64,000 nucleotides of DNA, from contig NZ_CP053985.1 of assembly GCF_013267355.1 (NCBI RefSeq), positions 2,914,001 to 2,978,000 on the forward strand. The letters run 5' to 3'. Under the pieces are notes generated by a model. It was given only the letters and a program-made list of their open reading frames with translations, did not search any database and was not told where the DNA came from. A program made the position numbers and the translations under genes. How positions within the stretch are numbered: position 1 is the stretch's first letter; every line of letters starts with the position of its first letter. Source of the DNA: Achromobacter pestifer. GTDB taxonomy: Bacteria > Pseudomonadota > Gammaproteobacteria > Burkholderiales > Burkholderiaceae_B. Below, piece after piece: positions 1-9,386 of this stretch.

Positions 1-51
1 GACGCCACGCGAGAAGTCCGCGAACAGCTGAAACACTTCTGCCCGGATTGA
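1..51 (+). CDS. C-terminal tail of an ECF (FecI-type) sigma factor, partial
   Basis: An open frame runs from the window edge to a TGA at 49-51 and encodes 16 residues ending KHFCPD. Its identity is inferred from context: it lies directly before a FecR-type anti-sigma gene and a siderophore receptor, the usual FecI-FecR-receptor order. The stop overlaps a TTG at 48 and sits 11 nt before the ATG at 63, so the two genes are probably translationally coupled. Too little protein is present for a domain assignment. Confidence 0.55.
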   Translation, partial: DATREVREQLKHFCPD

Positions 52-62
52 TCCGCCGCGCA

Positions 63-1058
63 ATGACAGATCCCATCGACCCAGACACCTTGACCGATCC
101 TCGGGACGCGGCCGCCTATTGGTTCGCCCGCGAGCATTCGCAACAGATGAGCCAGGCCGAGCGACGGCAGTTCGAAGCATGGCGGCAGGCGCATCCCTCG
201 CACGATCTGGAGTTGCGCCGCGCGCGCGGCATCTGGAATGCCAGCGCCCAATTGGGGCAGGATCGGCTGCGCGCGCTGACGGGGGAGCCGCAAGCCGCGG
301 CCCGCCGGCGCACGCCGGGGCGCCGGCGCTTGGTGGCAGGGTTGGCCGTGGCCGGTGCCGCTGCCGTGGTCGCGGGGGTGGTGTTGCCGCGATGGGGCGG
401 AGACGATCCCGGCTATGCGGCGCAATACGCAACACGGGCGGGGCAACGTCAGCAAGTGTCGTTGCCTGATGCATCCCTCGTCGATCTGAACACGGCCACG
501 CAATTGTCGGTGGCGCTGTATGCCGATCGGCGAGTGGTGGAACTCAAGGCGGGAGAGGCGACGTTTTCGGTGACGCCGGATGCCAGCCGGCCGTTCTACG
601 TCGAGGCCGGCGGCGCGACGATCCGCGTGACGGGCACGCGCTTCAACGTCCGGCGTGACGGCGACGTTGTCCGCGTGGCCGTGGATTCGGGCACGGTGGC
701 GGTCCAGGCCGGCCCTTGGTGGAACCGCAGCCAGGTACTGCTGGCTGCGGGGCAGGGCACGCGCATGGAGCAGGATGGCCGCTTGTCGCCGTCCGAAAAA
801 CTGGACGTGGCAAATCTGCTGGCCTGGCAGCGCGGCAGGGCGGTATTCCGCGACGTGCCGTTGTCGGAAGCCGTTTCCGAAATGAACCGCTACGGCCACG
901 CGCCGATCCGCGTGTCGGGGGACGATGTGGCCGCGATGCGGATTTCAGGCGTGTTCAGTGTCGATAATCCCGGTGCCTTCCTGGATTTGCTGCCCGCGAT
1001 TGCGCCTGTGCGCGTGCAAAGCGGCGCGGACGGCTCGGCCCTGATCGTGCGCCGCTAG
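63..1058 (+). CDS. FecR-family anti-sigma factor / transmembrane sensor
   Basis: The product is 331 residues. An N-terminal cytoplasmic DUF4880-like part (WFAREHSQQMSQAERRQFEAW) would bind the sigma factor. One hydrophobic segment follows at about residues 89-109 behind an Arg-rich stretch, then the periplasmic FecR domain (GQRQQVSLPDASLVDLN) that senses the ligand-loaded receptor. I chose the ATG at 63; a TTG at 48 overlaps the upstream stop and would add five residues. With its neighbours it forms a sigma/anti-sigma/receptor surface-signalling system for ferric siderophore uptake. The family is clear; the siderophore is unknown. Confidence 0.9.
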   Translation: MTDPIDPDTLTDPRDAAAYWFAREHSQQMSQAERRQFEAWRQAHPSHDLELRRARGIWNASAQLGQDRLRALTGEPQAAARRRTPGRRRLVAGLAVAGAAAVVAGVVLPRWGGDDPGYAAQYATRAGQRQQVSLPDASLVDLNTATQLSVALYADRRVVELKAGEATFSVTPDASRPFYVEAGGATIRVTGTRFNVRRDGDVVRVAVDSGTVAVQAGPWWNRSQVLLAAGQGTRMEQDGRLSPSEKLDVANLLAWQRGRAVFRDVPLSEAVSEMNRYGHAPIRVSGDDVAAMRISGVFSVDNPGAFLDLLPAIAPVRVQSGADGSALIVRR

Positions 1059-1093
1059 CTTCCTGCAGGCCTTGCGCCAGCTGGTTCAATTAC

Positions 1094-1108
1094 GAATGGT
1101 TACCATTC
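1094..1108. promoter_or_regulatory. 6-3-6 palindrome upstream of the siderophore receptor
   Basis: GAATGG and CCATTC form a perfect dyad around TTA, about 150 nt before the receptor start. It is the only clear dyad in the 196-nt gap and a candidate Fur-like or other operator. It fits the classical Fur box only partly, so the binding protein is not assigned. Confidence 0.35.
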
Positions 1109-1254
1109 AATCGCGTTTCTCCATCAGGGATTTGTCCGCGACAGGCGTCTTGTCCTCCAAGGGCATCGATCCGATGCCGTGGCTACGCCAGCGTCTTCCG
1201 TAACGGGCTGACTGGCGCGCCTTGTCTCAAGACCCCTCCAGGAACGCTAGTCCC

Positions 1255-3735
1255 GTGAACCGTATACCCTCTGGATCCACCCTGCGCGGCACATCGCGCC
1301 TTGTCGCGCCGACGCGCGGGCTGACTGTGCTGGCCCTGTCCTTGATGCTGGCGCTGGCCATGCCGCAGCGTGAGGCCCACGCGCAGGAAGCGCCGCTGTC
1401 CGTGAACATCCCCGCGCAATCCTTGGAAGGCGCTTTGACGCAACTGGCGACGCAGGCTTCGCTGGAACTGGCGTATGCGCCCGATACGGTGCGGGGACTC
1501 AAGGCGCCCGCCGTGGCGGGACAACTGACGCCGGACCAGGCCTTGCGGGCGCTGCTGGCAGGGTCCGGGTTGGTGTTTGAACGGTCGGGCAGCAATGTGT
1601 CGGTGTCGCGCGGCGAGGACGCCAACAGCGTGATGATGAACACCATCACCGTCGTGGGCAAAGGCAATTCGATCACCGAGGACACGGGTTCCTACACCAC
1701 CGGCGCCATGAGCACGGCGACCAAGCTGCCGCTGACCATCCAGGAAACGCCGCAATCCGTCAGCGTGGTCACCCGGCAGAAACTGGACGACTTCGCCATG
1801 CAGACGATCGACGACGTCGCCAACAGCACCACCGGCATCACGGTCAACCACTGGAGCAATGACCGGTCGCGCTATTTTTCGCGCGGCTTCACCATCAACA
1901 CTTTCCTGATGGACGGCCTGCCCCTGTCGTACGAGACGGACACGTCCACCTACAGCACCACGGCCATGTACGACCACGTGGAAGTCGTGCGCGGCCCCAC
2001 TGGCCTGATGACCGGCATGGGCGACCCTTCCGGCACCATCAACTTCGTGCGCAAGCAGCCGACCGACGCCGCGCAATTCATTGCCACCGCGCGCGCGGGC
2101 TCGTGGAACAACTTCTCGGGCGAATTCGACGCCAGCGGACCGCTGAACGACAGCGGTTCGGTGCGCGGACGCTTCGTGACGTCGCAGCAATCCCGGGACT
2201 ACTTCACCGACGGCTACAGCAGCCGCAAGCAGCTGTACTACGGCGTGGTGGACATCGACCTGACCGCGAACACCGTACTGACGCTGGGTGGGCATTCCAA
2301 CCGCGAAGACAACCCCGGCTCCGAATGGATGGGCGTGCCCACCGCGGTGGATGGGTCGCCGCTGGATATCCGGCGGTCGCGCCGCTTTTCGCCGTCATGG
2401 AGCTATTGGGACAAGAGCGAATACAGCCTGTTCGCCGAACTGAAGCACACCTTCGAAAACGGGTGGATCGCGCGCGCGGCGGCCCGGGGCGTCAATGGCA
2501 AATCGTCGCTGGACGGCGCGTACTTCGTCGCCAGCGACAGCGGCCTGAGCGGCAACGTGTACGACGTGATGGGAGGCCGCTATGACTACGACAAGAAGCA
2601 GCGCAGCTTCGACCTGTCCGCGCAAGGCCCGATCATGCTGTTCGGCCGCGAGCATGACATCGCGGTGGGCGCGAGCTACCGCAACGATCATTGGCTCGAC
2701 AACGGCTACAGCTACCTGAACGAGCCAGGCGGCTACCTGATGGTCTCGGGCGTCGACCCCTCCACCTGGGATCCGGATTCCATTCGCCGCCAGGACTTCG
2801 TCAAAGATACGATGTGGCGGCGTGACCAGCGCTCCGAGCTGACCTCGCTCTATGCCACGGGCCGCTTCCGCCTGGCCGATCCATTGAGCATGATCCTGGG
2901 CGCCCGCATGGATTGGTTCGACTTCGACAACAAGCAGACCCAAGGCAGCTGGAGCAGCCAGCGCAAGTTCGGCGAAGATGCCCACTTCACGCCCTATGCC
3001 GCGCTGACCTATGACCTGAACGACAACCATTCGGTCTACGCCAGCTATTCCAGCATCTTCAAGCCGCAGTACTACCTGGACACGTCCGGTACCGTGCTCA
3101 AGCCGGTGGAAGGCACCAATTACGAAATCGGCCTGAAGGGCAGCTACCTGGATGAACGCGTCAACGCCGCCATTGCGCTGTTCTCGACCACGCAGACGAA
3201 CCTGCCGCAAGCCGTCACGGACATCCCATCGTGCTTTGTGGCCACCAATTGCTACCGCGCCGTTGGAGAGGTAAAGAGCGAAGGGGTGGAGATCGACATC
3301 AACGGCGAATTGCTGCCGCGCTTGAATGTGGGGATCGGCTATTCGTATACCCGGGCCAAGGTCTCAAGCGGCGGCGTGGACAGCGCGTCCGGCCAGCCAT
3401 ACGCCAGCTATATCCCGCAGCACCAGTTCAAAGTGTCGGCGATGTATCACTTGCCGGGGGAGTTTGAAAAGTGGCGGGTCGGCGCAGCGGTGCGCGCGCA
3501 AAGCAAGATCACGACGCAGTCGCTGACCCGCAGCGCCGGGTACGTGATCACGCAATCGCCTTATGCGGTGGTCGACCTGGTGGCGGGCTATCGGGTGAAC
3601 CGCCAGCTGGACTTCCAGCTGAACGTGAACAACCTGTTCGACAAGCGCTATTTCGATTCGCTGGAGGGCAACAATGGCGGCAATTACTACGGCACGCCGC
3701 GCAGTTTCCTGCTGAGCACGCGCTATCAGTTCTAG
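1255..3735 (+). CDS. TonB-dependent siderophore receptor with STN signalling domain
   Basis: An outer-membrane ferric-siderophore transporter of about 826 residues. In order it has a signal peptide ending near AHAQ, an N-terminal STN (secretin/TonB short) domain (LSVNIPAQSLEGALTQLA) that talks to FecR, a plug domain (LPLTIQETPQSVSVVTRQ) and a long beta-barrel ending in aromatic YQF as expected for Bam-dependent assembly. I prefer the GTG at 1255, which has AGGAA upstream; a TTG at 1222 is in frame but has no ribosome site. The STN domain with the preceding sigma/anti-sigma genes shows a transducing receptor. The substrate is not readable from sequence. Confidence 0.93.
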   Translation: MNRIPSGSTLRGTSRLVAPTRGLTVLALSLMLALAMPQREAHAQEAPLSVNIPAQSLEGALTQLATQASLELAYAPDTVRGLKAPAVAGQLTPDQALRALLAGSGLVFERSGSNVSVSRGEDANSVMMNTITVVGKGNSITEDTGSYTTGAMSTATKLPLTIQETPQSVSVVTRQKLDDFAMQTIDDVANSTTGITVNHWSNDRSRYFSRGFTINTFLMDGLPLSYETDTSTYSTTAMYDHVEVVRGPTGLMTGMGDPSGTINFVRKQPTDAAQFIATARAGSWNNFSGEFDASGPLNDSGSVRGRFVTSQQSRDYFTDGYSSRKQLYYGVVDIDLTANTVLTLGGHSNREDNPGSEWMGVPTAVDGSPLDIRRSRRFSPSWSYWDKSEYSLFAELKHTFENGWIARAAARGVNGKSSLDGAYFVASDSGLSGNVYDVMGGRYDYDKKQRSFDLSAQGPIMLFGREHDIAVGASYRNDHWLDNGYSYLNEPGGYLMVSGVDPSTWDPDSIRRQDFVKDTMWRRDQRSELTSLYATGRFRLADPLSMILGARMDWFDFDNKQTQGSWSSQRKFGEDAHFTPYAALTYDLNDNHSVYASYSSIFKPQYYLDTSGTVLKPVEGTNYEIGLKGSYLDERVNAAIALFSTTQTNLPQAVTDIPSCFVATNCYRAVGEVKSEGVEIDINGELLPRLNVGIGYSYTRAKVSSGGVDSASGQPYASYIPQHQFKVSAMYHLPGEFEKWRVGAAVRAQSKITTQSLTRSAGYVITQSPYAVVDLVAGYRVNRQLDFQLNVNNLFDKRYFDSLEGNNGGNYYGTPRSFLLSTRYQF

Positions 3736-3741
3736 ATGCGG

Positions 3742-3774
3742 GGGCGCGCGCGTACGAAAAGAAAACGCGCGCCC
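3742..3774. terminator. Inverted repeat between convergent receptor and tenA genes
   Basis: GGGCGCGCG (3742-3750) pairs perfectly with CGCGCGCCC (3766-3774) across a 15-nt A-rich loop. It lies in the 54-nt gap between two convergent genes and probably ends transcription from both sides, although no T-tract follows. Confidence 0.5.
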
Positions 3775-3789
3775 GAGGGCTGTGCCGGC

Positions 3790-4452
3790 TCAGACTGGCC
3801 AGCCGTCCTGCCGGTATGCCGAATCCCAGAACATCCATTCCAGCTGCGCGGCGCGGGTGTAGGCAGCGTGCATCTGTTCCAGTGTTTCGGCGGACGCCTT
3901 TTCGGCAACGCGGTCGACCGTGGTGATGACCCGGCGCACCAGGGCGTGGAAATCCTCGCAGGCATAGGCCTCGATCCAGGCCGCGTAGGGATTGGGTTGC
4001 GCCGCCCGCGCATGGATCTCGCGGCCGATTTCGGCATAGATCCAGAAGCACGGCAGCAGGGCCGCCAGCGCCACCGGGTATGGGGCGCTCCAGGCGGTGG
4101 CGATCAGGAAGCTGGTGTAGTGGTGGCAGGCCGGTGTGAGCGGCGTGGCTTCGAAGGTGGCGCTATCAATGCCGAACTGCTTCAGGAAGCCGGCGTGCAG
4201 CGTGCGTTCAGCGACGACGGCGCCCTTGGCCGCGTCCGCGAACTGCACCACGCCGTCGGCGTCGTCGGCCTTGGCCGAAGCGATGGCCAGCGCGCGTCCG
4301 AAGGCCACCAGGTAGTGCGCGTCCTGGATCATGTAATGCTTGAATGCGTTCTCGTCGAGCTGGCCGCTGGCCAGTTCCTGATTGAACGGCATGTCGCGTG
4401 TTTTTTCGTACAGCGCGGCGTTGCGCGTCCAGGCGTCGGAGCTGAAAGACAT
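3790..4452 (-). CDS. tenA: TenA-family aminopyrimidine aminohydrolase (thiaminase II)
   Basis: The product is 220 residues, the normal TenA length. The family hydrolyses the amino group of aminopyrimidines from degraded thiamine, returning HMP to thiamine synthesis. The catalytic residues sit at the Bacillus TenA positions: Cys135 in LLPCFWIYAEIG and Glu205 in QLEWMFWDSAY. The ATG at 4452 has GAGGAA 5 nt upstream; a longer frame to 4500 adds an implausible Arg-rich leader. No other thiamine gene is nearby, so it looks like an orphan salvage gene. Confidence 0.92.
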   Translation of the reverse strand: MSFSSDAWTRNAALYEKTRDMPFNQELASGQLDENAFKHYMIQDAHYLVAFGRALAIASAKADDADGVVQFADAAKGAVVAERTLHAGFLKQFGIDSATFEATPLTPACHHYTSFLIATAWSAPYPVALAALLPCFWIYAEIGREIHARAAQPNPYAAWIEAYACEDFHALVRRVITTVDRVAEKASAETLEQMHAAYTRAAQLEWMFWDSAYRQDGWPV

Positions 4453-4552
4453 GAGGTTCCTCAAGGCAGGCTGCCGGCGCGCGATTGCGCGCCGGTCCAC
4501 AAAGCGGGCTAGGGTATCAAAGACCGCGGGGCAAGAGGCGTTGCTTGCCGCA

Positions 4553-5338
4553 CTACTGCATGTACCAGCCGTGGCTGACCACGAAGGACTGGCCGGTGAA
4601 GGCGGCGCTGGGGAAGGCGGCCAGGAACAGGGCGGTCTGCGCCACGTCCTCGACCGTGGTGAACACGCCGTCGACCGTGTCGCCCAGCATGACCTTCTTC
4701 ACCACGTCTTCTTCACTGATCCCCAGTTCCTTCGCCTGTTCGGGGATTTGCTTTTCCACCAGCGGCGTGCGCACGAAGCCCGGGCAGATGACGTGCGAGC
4801 GCACGTTGTGCGCCGCGCCTTCCTTGGCCAGCACGCGCGCCAGGCCCAGCAGGGCGTGCTTGGCGGCCACGTAGGCGGACTTCAGCGGCGAGGCCTCGTG
4901 CGAATGGACCGAGCCCATGTAGATGACCACGCCACCGCGGTCGCCCTTGTACATGTGCTTGAGCGCCGCCTTGGTCGTGAGGAATGCGCCGTCCACATGG
5001 ATCGCCTGCATCTTCTTCCAGTCCGAGAATGCGAAGTTCTCGATCGGGTTCACGATCTGGATGCCCGCGTTCGATATCAGGATGTCGATGCTGCCGTAGG
5101 CGGCGGCAACGCGGTCGATGCCCTGGTTTACGGCCTCTTCGCTGGTGACGTCCATCGCGACGCCCATGGCCTTGCCGCCGGCCTGCTCGATGTCGCGGGC
5201 GACGGCGTCGGCGCCCGCCTGGTTCAGGTCCGCGATGGCGACGGCCGCGCCGGCGCGTGCGAGGGTGAGGGCGATTTCCTTGCCGATGCCGCTGGCAGCG
5301 CCGGTGACGACGGCGACTTTTCCATTCAGGTTATGCAT
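4553..5338 (-). CDS. hbdH: D-3-hydroxybutyrate dehydrogenase (SDR family)
   Basis: A 261-residue cytosolic short-chain dehydrogenase that interconverts D-3-hydroxybutyrate and acetoacetate with NAD, the exit step of polyhydroxybutyrate breakdown. Visible motifs are the nucleotide glycine motif TGAASGIG (12-19), NAG at 90-92, Ser143 and the YxxxK pair Tyr156/Lys160. The C-terminal SHGWYMQ is typical of the HBDH branch rather than generic SDRs. It appears monocistronic. Confidence 0.9.
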   Translation of the reverse strand: MHNLNGKVAVVTGAASGIGKEIALTLARAGAAVAIADLNQAGADAVARDIEQAGGKAMGVAMDVTSEEAVNQGIDRVAAAYGSIDILISNAGIQIVNPIENFAFSDWKKMQAIHVDGAFLTTKAALKHMYKGDRGGVVIYMGSVHSHEASPLKSAYVAAKHALLGLARVLAKEGAAHNVRSHVICPGFVRTPLVEKQIPEQAKELGISEEDVVKKVMLGDTVDGVFTTVEDVAQTALFLAAFPSAAFTGQSFVVSHGWYMQ

Positions 5339-5464
5339 GCTGGAACCTCCGGGTTGGGATTGCCGGTGGGCCGGGCCGTGCCCTGTGGCCCACGGATGCG
5401 GGGAGCATGGCTTGATGGTAGCGCCGCAGGATTAGAGCAGGCTGAACGCAACGCGGGCGGCGGC

Positions 5465-5857
5465 TCAGGCCTGCTTGCGCCTGCGGTGATGCCGGACATA
5501 GTCCTGCAGGACGTCGCGCAGCACGACGGCCTGGTTGTGTTCGGTGTTGCGGGCGCCGTACAGCAGCGTCAGTGGGCGCTCGCCAGCGGCTTCCAGCAAG
5601 GCGGCCATGCGGGCCTGCTGTTCGGGTTCAGCGAGTTCGGCCTGGTAGCGCTGGCGGAATTCTTCCCAGCGATCCTCGATGTGGCTGAACCATTTGCACA
5701 GTTCCAGGGTGGGCGCGATGTCGCGCGCCCATTCGTCCAGGTGCAGGTCCGCCTTGCGCAGTCCGCGCGGCCACATGCGGTCCACCAGCGCCCGGTAGCT
5801 GCCTTCCGGGCCCAAGCCCTCGTAGACGCGTTGCACGGCGATGGCGGACGGTTTCAT
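5465..5857 (-). CDS. DUF488 family protein (YeaO-like)
   Basis: The product is 130 residues. The conserved block RVYEGLGPEGSYRALVDRMW and the later TLLYGARNTEHNQA are characteristic of DUF488. The ATG at 5857 follows GGAG with 5-nt spacing. The family has no firmly established biochemical role; it is small, soluble and often a single gene. It lies between hbdH and nhaA on the same strand with about 65 nt to nhaA, without clear operon evidence. Confidence 0.8.
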   Translation of the reverse strand: MKPSAIAVQRVYEGLGPEGSYRALVDRMWPRGLRKADLHLDEWARDIAPTLELCKWFSHIEDRWEEFRQRYQAELAEPEQQARMAALLEAAGERPLTLLYGARNTEHNQAVVLRDVLQDYVRHHRRRKQA

Positions 5858-5922
5858 GGCGGCTCCAGGGCGGGTGGCGGATCCCGCTACTTTAGCGCCC
5901 GCCGTCCATATTCAATCCGCGC

Positions 5923-7143
5923 TCAAGGATTTTCCGCGGCGCCGGCGCGCTTGCCGCAGGCGCGCAGCACCAGGAAGCCGACCACGGCGGACACCAGCGA
6001 ACCCGTCAGCACCCCGATCTTGGTGGCGTCGATGGCGGCCGGATCGGTGAACGCCAGGGCGCCGATGAACAGGCTCATGGTGAAGCCGATGCCGCACAGC
6101 AGCGACACGCCATACAGCTGCATGTAGCTGGCATGGCGCGGCAGCGTGGCGATGCCGCTCTTGATGGCCAGCCAGGAAAAGCCGAATACGCCCAGCTGCT
6201 TGCCCAGGAACAGGCCCAGCGCCACCCCCATGGGCACGGGCTGCGCCAGGCTGCCCAGGCCCATGCCGGCGAACGACACGCCAGCGTTGGCGAAGCCGAA
6301 AATGGGCACGATCAGCAGGGCGACCGGCTTGTGCAGCGCATGTTCCAGCGCATGCAGGGGCGAATGCGCGCCCGGATGGCCCTGGTTCTGCGGGCGCAGC
6401 GGAATGGTCAGCGCCAGCGCCACGCCGGCCAGCGTGGCATGCACACCGGACTTCAGGACGAAGTACCACAGCACGGCGCCGATCAGCAGGTAGGGCGTCA
6501 GGCGCAGCACGCCGGCGCGGTTCAGGCAGAACAGGCAGGCGAGCAGGGCGCCCGCCATGCTCAACGCGAACACATTGAGTTCGGCGGTATAGAACAAGGC
6601 GATGATGACGATGGCGCCCAGGTCGTCCAGGATGGCCAGCGCCGTCAGGAAGATCTTCAGCGAGGTCGGCACGCGGCTGCCCAATAGCGCCAGGATGCCC
6701 AGCGCGAAGGCGATGTCGGTCGCGGCCGGAATGGCCCAGCCGCGCAAGGTGCCGGGGCTGCCATAGTTGATCAGCACGTAGATCAGCGCCGGCAGCGCCA
6801 TGCCGCCCAGGGCGGCGATGCCGGGCAGCACGATGCGGGCGGCGCCGCGCAACTGGCCGTCCAGGACTTCACGCTTGATCTCGAGCCCGACCAGCAGGAA
6901 GAACACCGCCATCAGGCCGTCGTTGATCCAGTGCAGCACGGTTTCCTTGAGCAGGACCGGACCCGCCTGGAAGCCGAGCTTGGTTTCCAGCAGGCTGAAA
7001 TAGGCGGGCGCGGCCGGGCTGTTGGCCACCACCAGCGCGACCAGCGCGGCCAGCATCAGGACATAGCCGCCCAGCGCTTCGGAGCGGAGGAACGATTGCA
7101 GGAACGAGACCGGCTTTTGGGGAGGGACGGCCTGGAAACTCAT
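5923..7143 (-). CDS. nhaA: Na+/H+ antiporter NhaA
   Basis: An inner-membrane antiporter of 406 residues that exchanges Na+ or Li+ for protons in pH and salt homeostasis. The sequence is hydrophobic throughout and carries the NhaA signatures [19 protein letters not shown] and [15 protein letters not shown], which contain the ion-binding aspartates. The 227-nt region upstream is AT-rich for this genome and probably holds its promoter. I found no convincing Na+/Li+ riboswitch there, but alignment to the consensus was not possible. Confidence 0.96.
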   Translation of the reverse strand: MSFQAVPPQKPVSFLQSFLRSEALGGYVLMLAALVALVVANSPAAPAYFSLLETKLGFQAGPVLLKETVLHWINDGLMAVFFLLVGLEIKREVLDGQLRGAARIVLPGIAALGGMALPALIYVLINYGSPGTLRGWAIPAATDIAFALGILALLGSRVPTSLKIFLTALAILDDLGAIVIIALFYTAELNVFALSMAGALLACLFCLNRAGVLRLTPYLLIGAVLWYFVLKSGVHATLAGVALALTIPLRPQNQGHPGAHSPLHALEHALHKPVALLIVPIFGFANAGVSFAGMGLGSLAQPVPMGVALGLFLGKQLGVFGFSWLAIKSGIATLPRHASYMQLYGVSLLCGIGFTMSLFIGALAFTDPAAIDATKIGVLTGSLVSAVVGFLVLRACGKRAGAAENP

Positions 7144-7370
7144 GCAGTACCGCCCTTGCTTACGTTTTGATAAGATGCGCGTTTCATTCCTGAATTTTAC
7201 CTGAATTATTTTTTCGGGATTCTTCTACTTCGTCGAACTTCTTTCATTTATTTGAAAAAACAGCTCATCAGCGTCGAATTGTTGGCGTTGCTTGTCCGGC
7301 GACCAAACTCTCCCTCGAATCCCGACCAGTCCGTGGCTTGCAAGGCCGCCTGGCGACTCTTGCTAGCCAA
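7144..7370. other. Divergent intergenic region, nhaA / unknown gene
   Basis: This 227-nt region is markedly richer in A and T than its surroundings, with several T-runs between 7195 and 7260. It should hold the promoters of nhaA and of the divergent gene at 7371. I could not define -35/-10 boxes or an operator with confidence. Confidence 0.4.
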
Positions 7371-7748
7371 ATGCCATTACGCCCTCTTACGGTATTGACC
7401 TACACGCCCGCCACGCCCGGCGCCGCGAGCCGCCTGGTGGATGTCGGCGATGCGCTCATGGCGCCTGCGACCCAGAGCCCTCACGGCGTCTATCAGACCC
7501 GGCAACTGATCCCCAGCACACGCCTGCTGGGCTGGGCGCGGGCCGGGGCGCGCTTCGATCTATCCCGCACCGGTTCCGCGCGCGTCTGGTCCGATGGCCG
7601 GCTGCACGCTGCCGAATGCCCGCGCGACTGCGCCAGCGTGGGCGCGGCGGCGCTGGAGCAGGAAGACATCGCCTACCTGGAAGCCTACCTGCTGTCGCAG
7701 GGCCGTTGCTGGAGCGACGCGGACGCCACCCAAGGCGGCCAAACCTGA
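7371..7748 (+). CDS. Hypothetical protein upstream of a glycosyltransferase
   Basis: A frame of 125 residues from an ATG at 7371, or 136 from a TTG at 7338. I do not recognise the family. It has no signal peptide or membrane segment and three cysteines (PRDC, ECP, GRC). Its stop is 2 nt before the glycosyltransferase start, so the two are almost certainly cotranscribed and probably coupled. A small lipid-A or polysaccharide-linked accessory protein is possible but unsupported. Confidence 0.6.
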   Translation: MPLRPLTVLTYTPATPGAASRLVDVGDALMAPATQSPHGVYQTRQLIPSTRLLGWARAGARFDLSRTGSARVWSDGRLHAAECPRDCASVGAAALEQEDIAYLEAYLLSQGRCWSDADATQGGQT

Positions 7749-7750
7749 TC

Positions 7751-8908
7751 ATGCCGAATCCCATTGAATCCCACCAGGGCCGGCCCGGCCCCGACGCGCG
7801 CCTGCGCATCCTGCACACCGAAGCGGCCACCTCGTTCGGCGGCCAGGAGTTCTGCATCTATAAGGAAATGATAGCCATGCGCGAGCGCGGCCATCATCTG
7901 GAAGCGGTCTGCCAGCCGGAGGCGGAACTGGGCACGCGCTTGCGCGAGGCCGGTTTCACGGTGCACCTCATTCCCATGGATGGCCCGCTCAACTTCACGC
8001 GCGGCGTCGCGTTCGTGCGCCGGCTGTTGCGCCGCGGGCGCTTCGACGTGGTCAATACGCACAGCCGCCGCGACACGGTCCTGGGCGCCATCGCGGCACG
8101 CCTGGCCGGCACGCCTCTCATCGTGCGCACGCGGCATCTGGCCAAGCCCATCAATTCCCTCTACGCCTATACCTGGCTGGCGCATCGCGTCATCGCCGTC
8201 AGCCGCTACGTGCGCGGCCAGCTGCTGGACGGCGGCGCGCGGCCGGAGGCCATCGCCACCATCCATTCGCCCGTGGTGCTGCCCCAGGTGCATAGCGGCG
8301 TCTGCGTCAGGCGTGAACTCGGCCTGCCGGAGGATGCGCTGGTGGTCGGCTGCGTGGCCGTCATGCGGGCGGACAAAGGGCATTGCGACCTGATCGACGC
8401 TTTTCACCGTATCGCCGCCACGTTTGCGCAGGCGCATCTGGTGCTGGTGGGCGAGGGCCAGCCCATGGCGGGGCAGCTGCAGGCGCAGGTGGAGGCATTG
8501 GGCCTGGCTCGGCGCGTGCATTTCACCGGCCGACGCGACGACATCGGCAATGTCCTGACCGCCTTCGACGTGTTTGCGCTGCCGACGCTGCGCGAGGCTC
8601 TGGGCACCGTCTTCATCGAGGCCGCGGCCATGGGGGTGCCGGTCATTGGCACCGACGTGGGCGGCGTGCCAGAAACCATGCAGGCGGGCGTGACCGGCCT
8701 GTTGGTGCCGCCCGGCGATCCTGCGGCGCTGGCGGCGGCGCTGGAAAGCCTGCTGGCCGACCCGGGGTTGCGCCGCCGCATGGGCGATGCGGGCCGCGAG
8801 CTGATCCGGGGGCAAGGCCTGTTTTCCGCCGAACGCACAGCCGGTCTGGTTGAACAGGCCTATGCCGGCTGGCTGGCGGAACTGCGGGGGGCTGCGCGCG
8901 CCGCCTGA
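7751..8908 (+). CDS. GT4-family glycosyltransferase
   Basis: The product is 385 residues with a two-lobed GT-B fold. The N-terminal lobe starts LRILHTEAATSFGGQE. The C-terminal lobe has the nucleotide-sugar block GEGQPMAGQL and the EX7E-type stretch REALGTVFIEAAAMGVPVIGTDVGG. GT4 enzymes transfer a sugar from an NDP-sugar to LPS core, O-antigen or another glycan acceptor; donor and acceptor cannot be read here. The start is the ATG at 7751, just after the preceding stop. It ends 13 nt from the convergent HIT gene. Confidence 0.87.
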   Translation: MPNPIESHQGRPGPDARLRILHTEAATSFGGQEFCIYKEMIAMRERGHHLEAVCQPEAELGTRLREAGFTVHLIPMDGPLNFTRGVAFVRRLLRRGRFDVVNTHSRRDTVLGAIAARLAGTPLIVRTRHLAKPINSLYAYTWLAHRVIAVSRYVRGQLLDGGARPEAIATIHSPVVLPQVHSGVCVRRELGLPEDALVVGCVAVMRADKGHCDLIDAFHRIAATFAQAHLVLVGEGQPMAGQLQAQVEALGLARRVHFTGRRDDIGNVLTAFDVFALPTLREALGTVFIEAAAMGVPVIGTDVGGVPETMQAGVTGLLVPPGDPAALAAALESLLADPGLRRRMGDAGRELIRGQGLFSAERTAGLVEQAYAGWLAELRGAARAA

Positions 8909-8921
8909 GGCGGGCGGCGGC

Positions 8922-9386
8922 TCAGTGCCAGAGCAGGGCGTTCATGGCCTCGACCAGCCGGTCGCGGTAGCGCGGCAGCAGTGCCTGCACGCGCGCCTGG
9001 CGTTCCTGCCATTCGGCGGATTCCGCGCCGGCGGCGATGCGCGGCGCCGCCCAGATCGGATCGGGAAAGTGGCGGTCGCCGCGCCAGCGCGGGATCACGT
9101 GCCAGTGCAGATGGGGCACCATGTTGCCTAGCGAAGCCAGGTTGATCTTGTCCGGCGCGAGGACCGATTGCTGCGCTTCCTCCACCACATACACGGCCCG
9201 CATCAGCAGATCGCGGCCATGGGTGGACAAGCTGGTCATCTCGGCCAGGTGACCGTTCCAGACCACCCGCGTGAAGCCCGGATAATCGGCGTCGTCCACC
9301 TCGATGATGCGCAGGTGCGGGCCGCGCCACAGCAGCGTGCCTCCGTCTTCCTGGCAAAGCGGACAGTTGGGGTCGCGCGCGCTCAC
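8922..9386 (-). CDS. HIT-family protein
   Basis: A 154-residue nucleotide hydrolase or transferase of the histidine-triad superfamily. The HIT motif HLHWHV is present near the middle, and the N-terminal CPLC pair suggests a structural zinc site, as in many bacterial HIT proteins. The GTG start at 9386 overlaps the TGA of the upstream acetyltransferase by four bases (GTGA), so the two are translationally coupled. The physiological substrate is unknown. Confidence 0.87.
   Translation of the reverse strand: MSARDPNCPLCQEDGGTLLWRGPHLRIIEVDDADYPGFTRVVWNGHLAEMTSLSTHGRDLLMRAVYVVEEAQQSVLAPDKINLASLGNMVPHLHWHVIPRWRGDRHFPDPIWAAPRIAAGAESAEWQERQARVQALLPRYRDRLVEAMNALLWH

Noticed and set aside
7144..7337. 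Possible Na+/Li+ riboswitch upstream of nhaA
   Set aside because: Known nhaA-associated riboswitches exist, but I could not identify a conserved core or a clear expression platform here.
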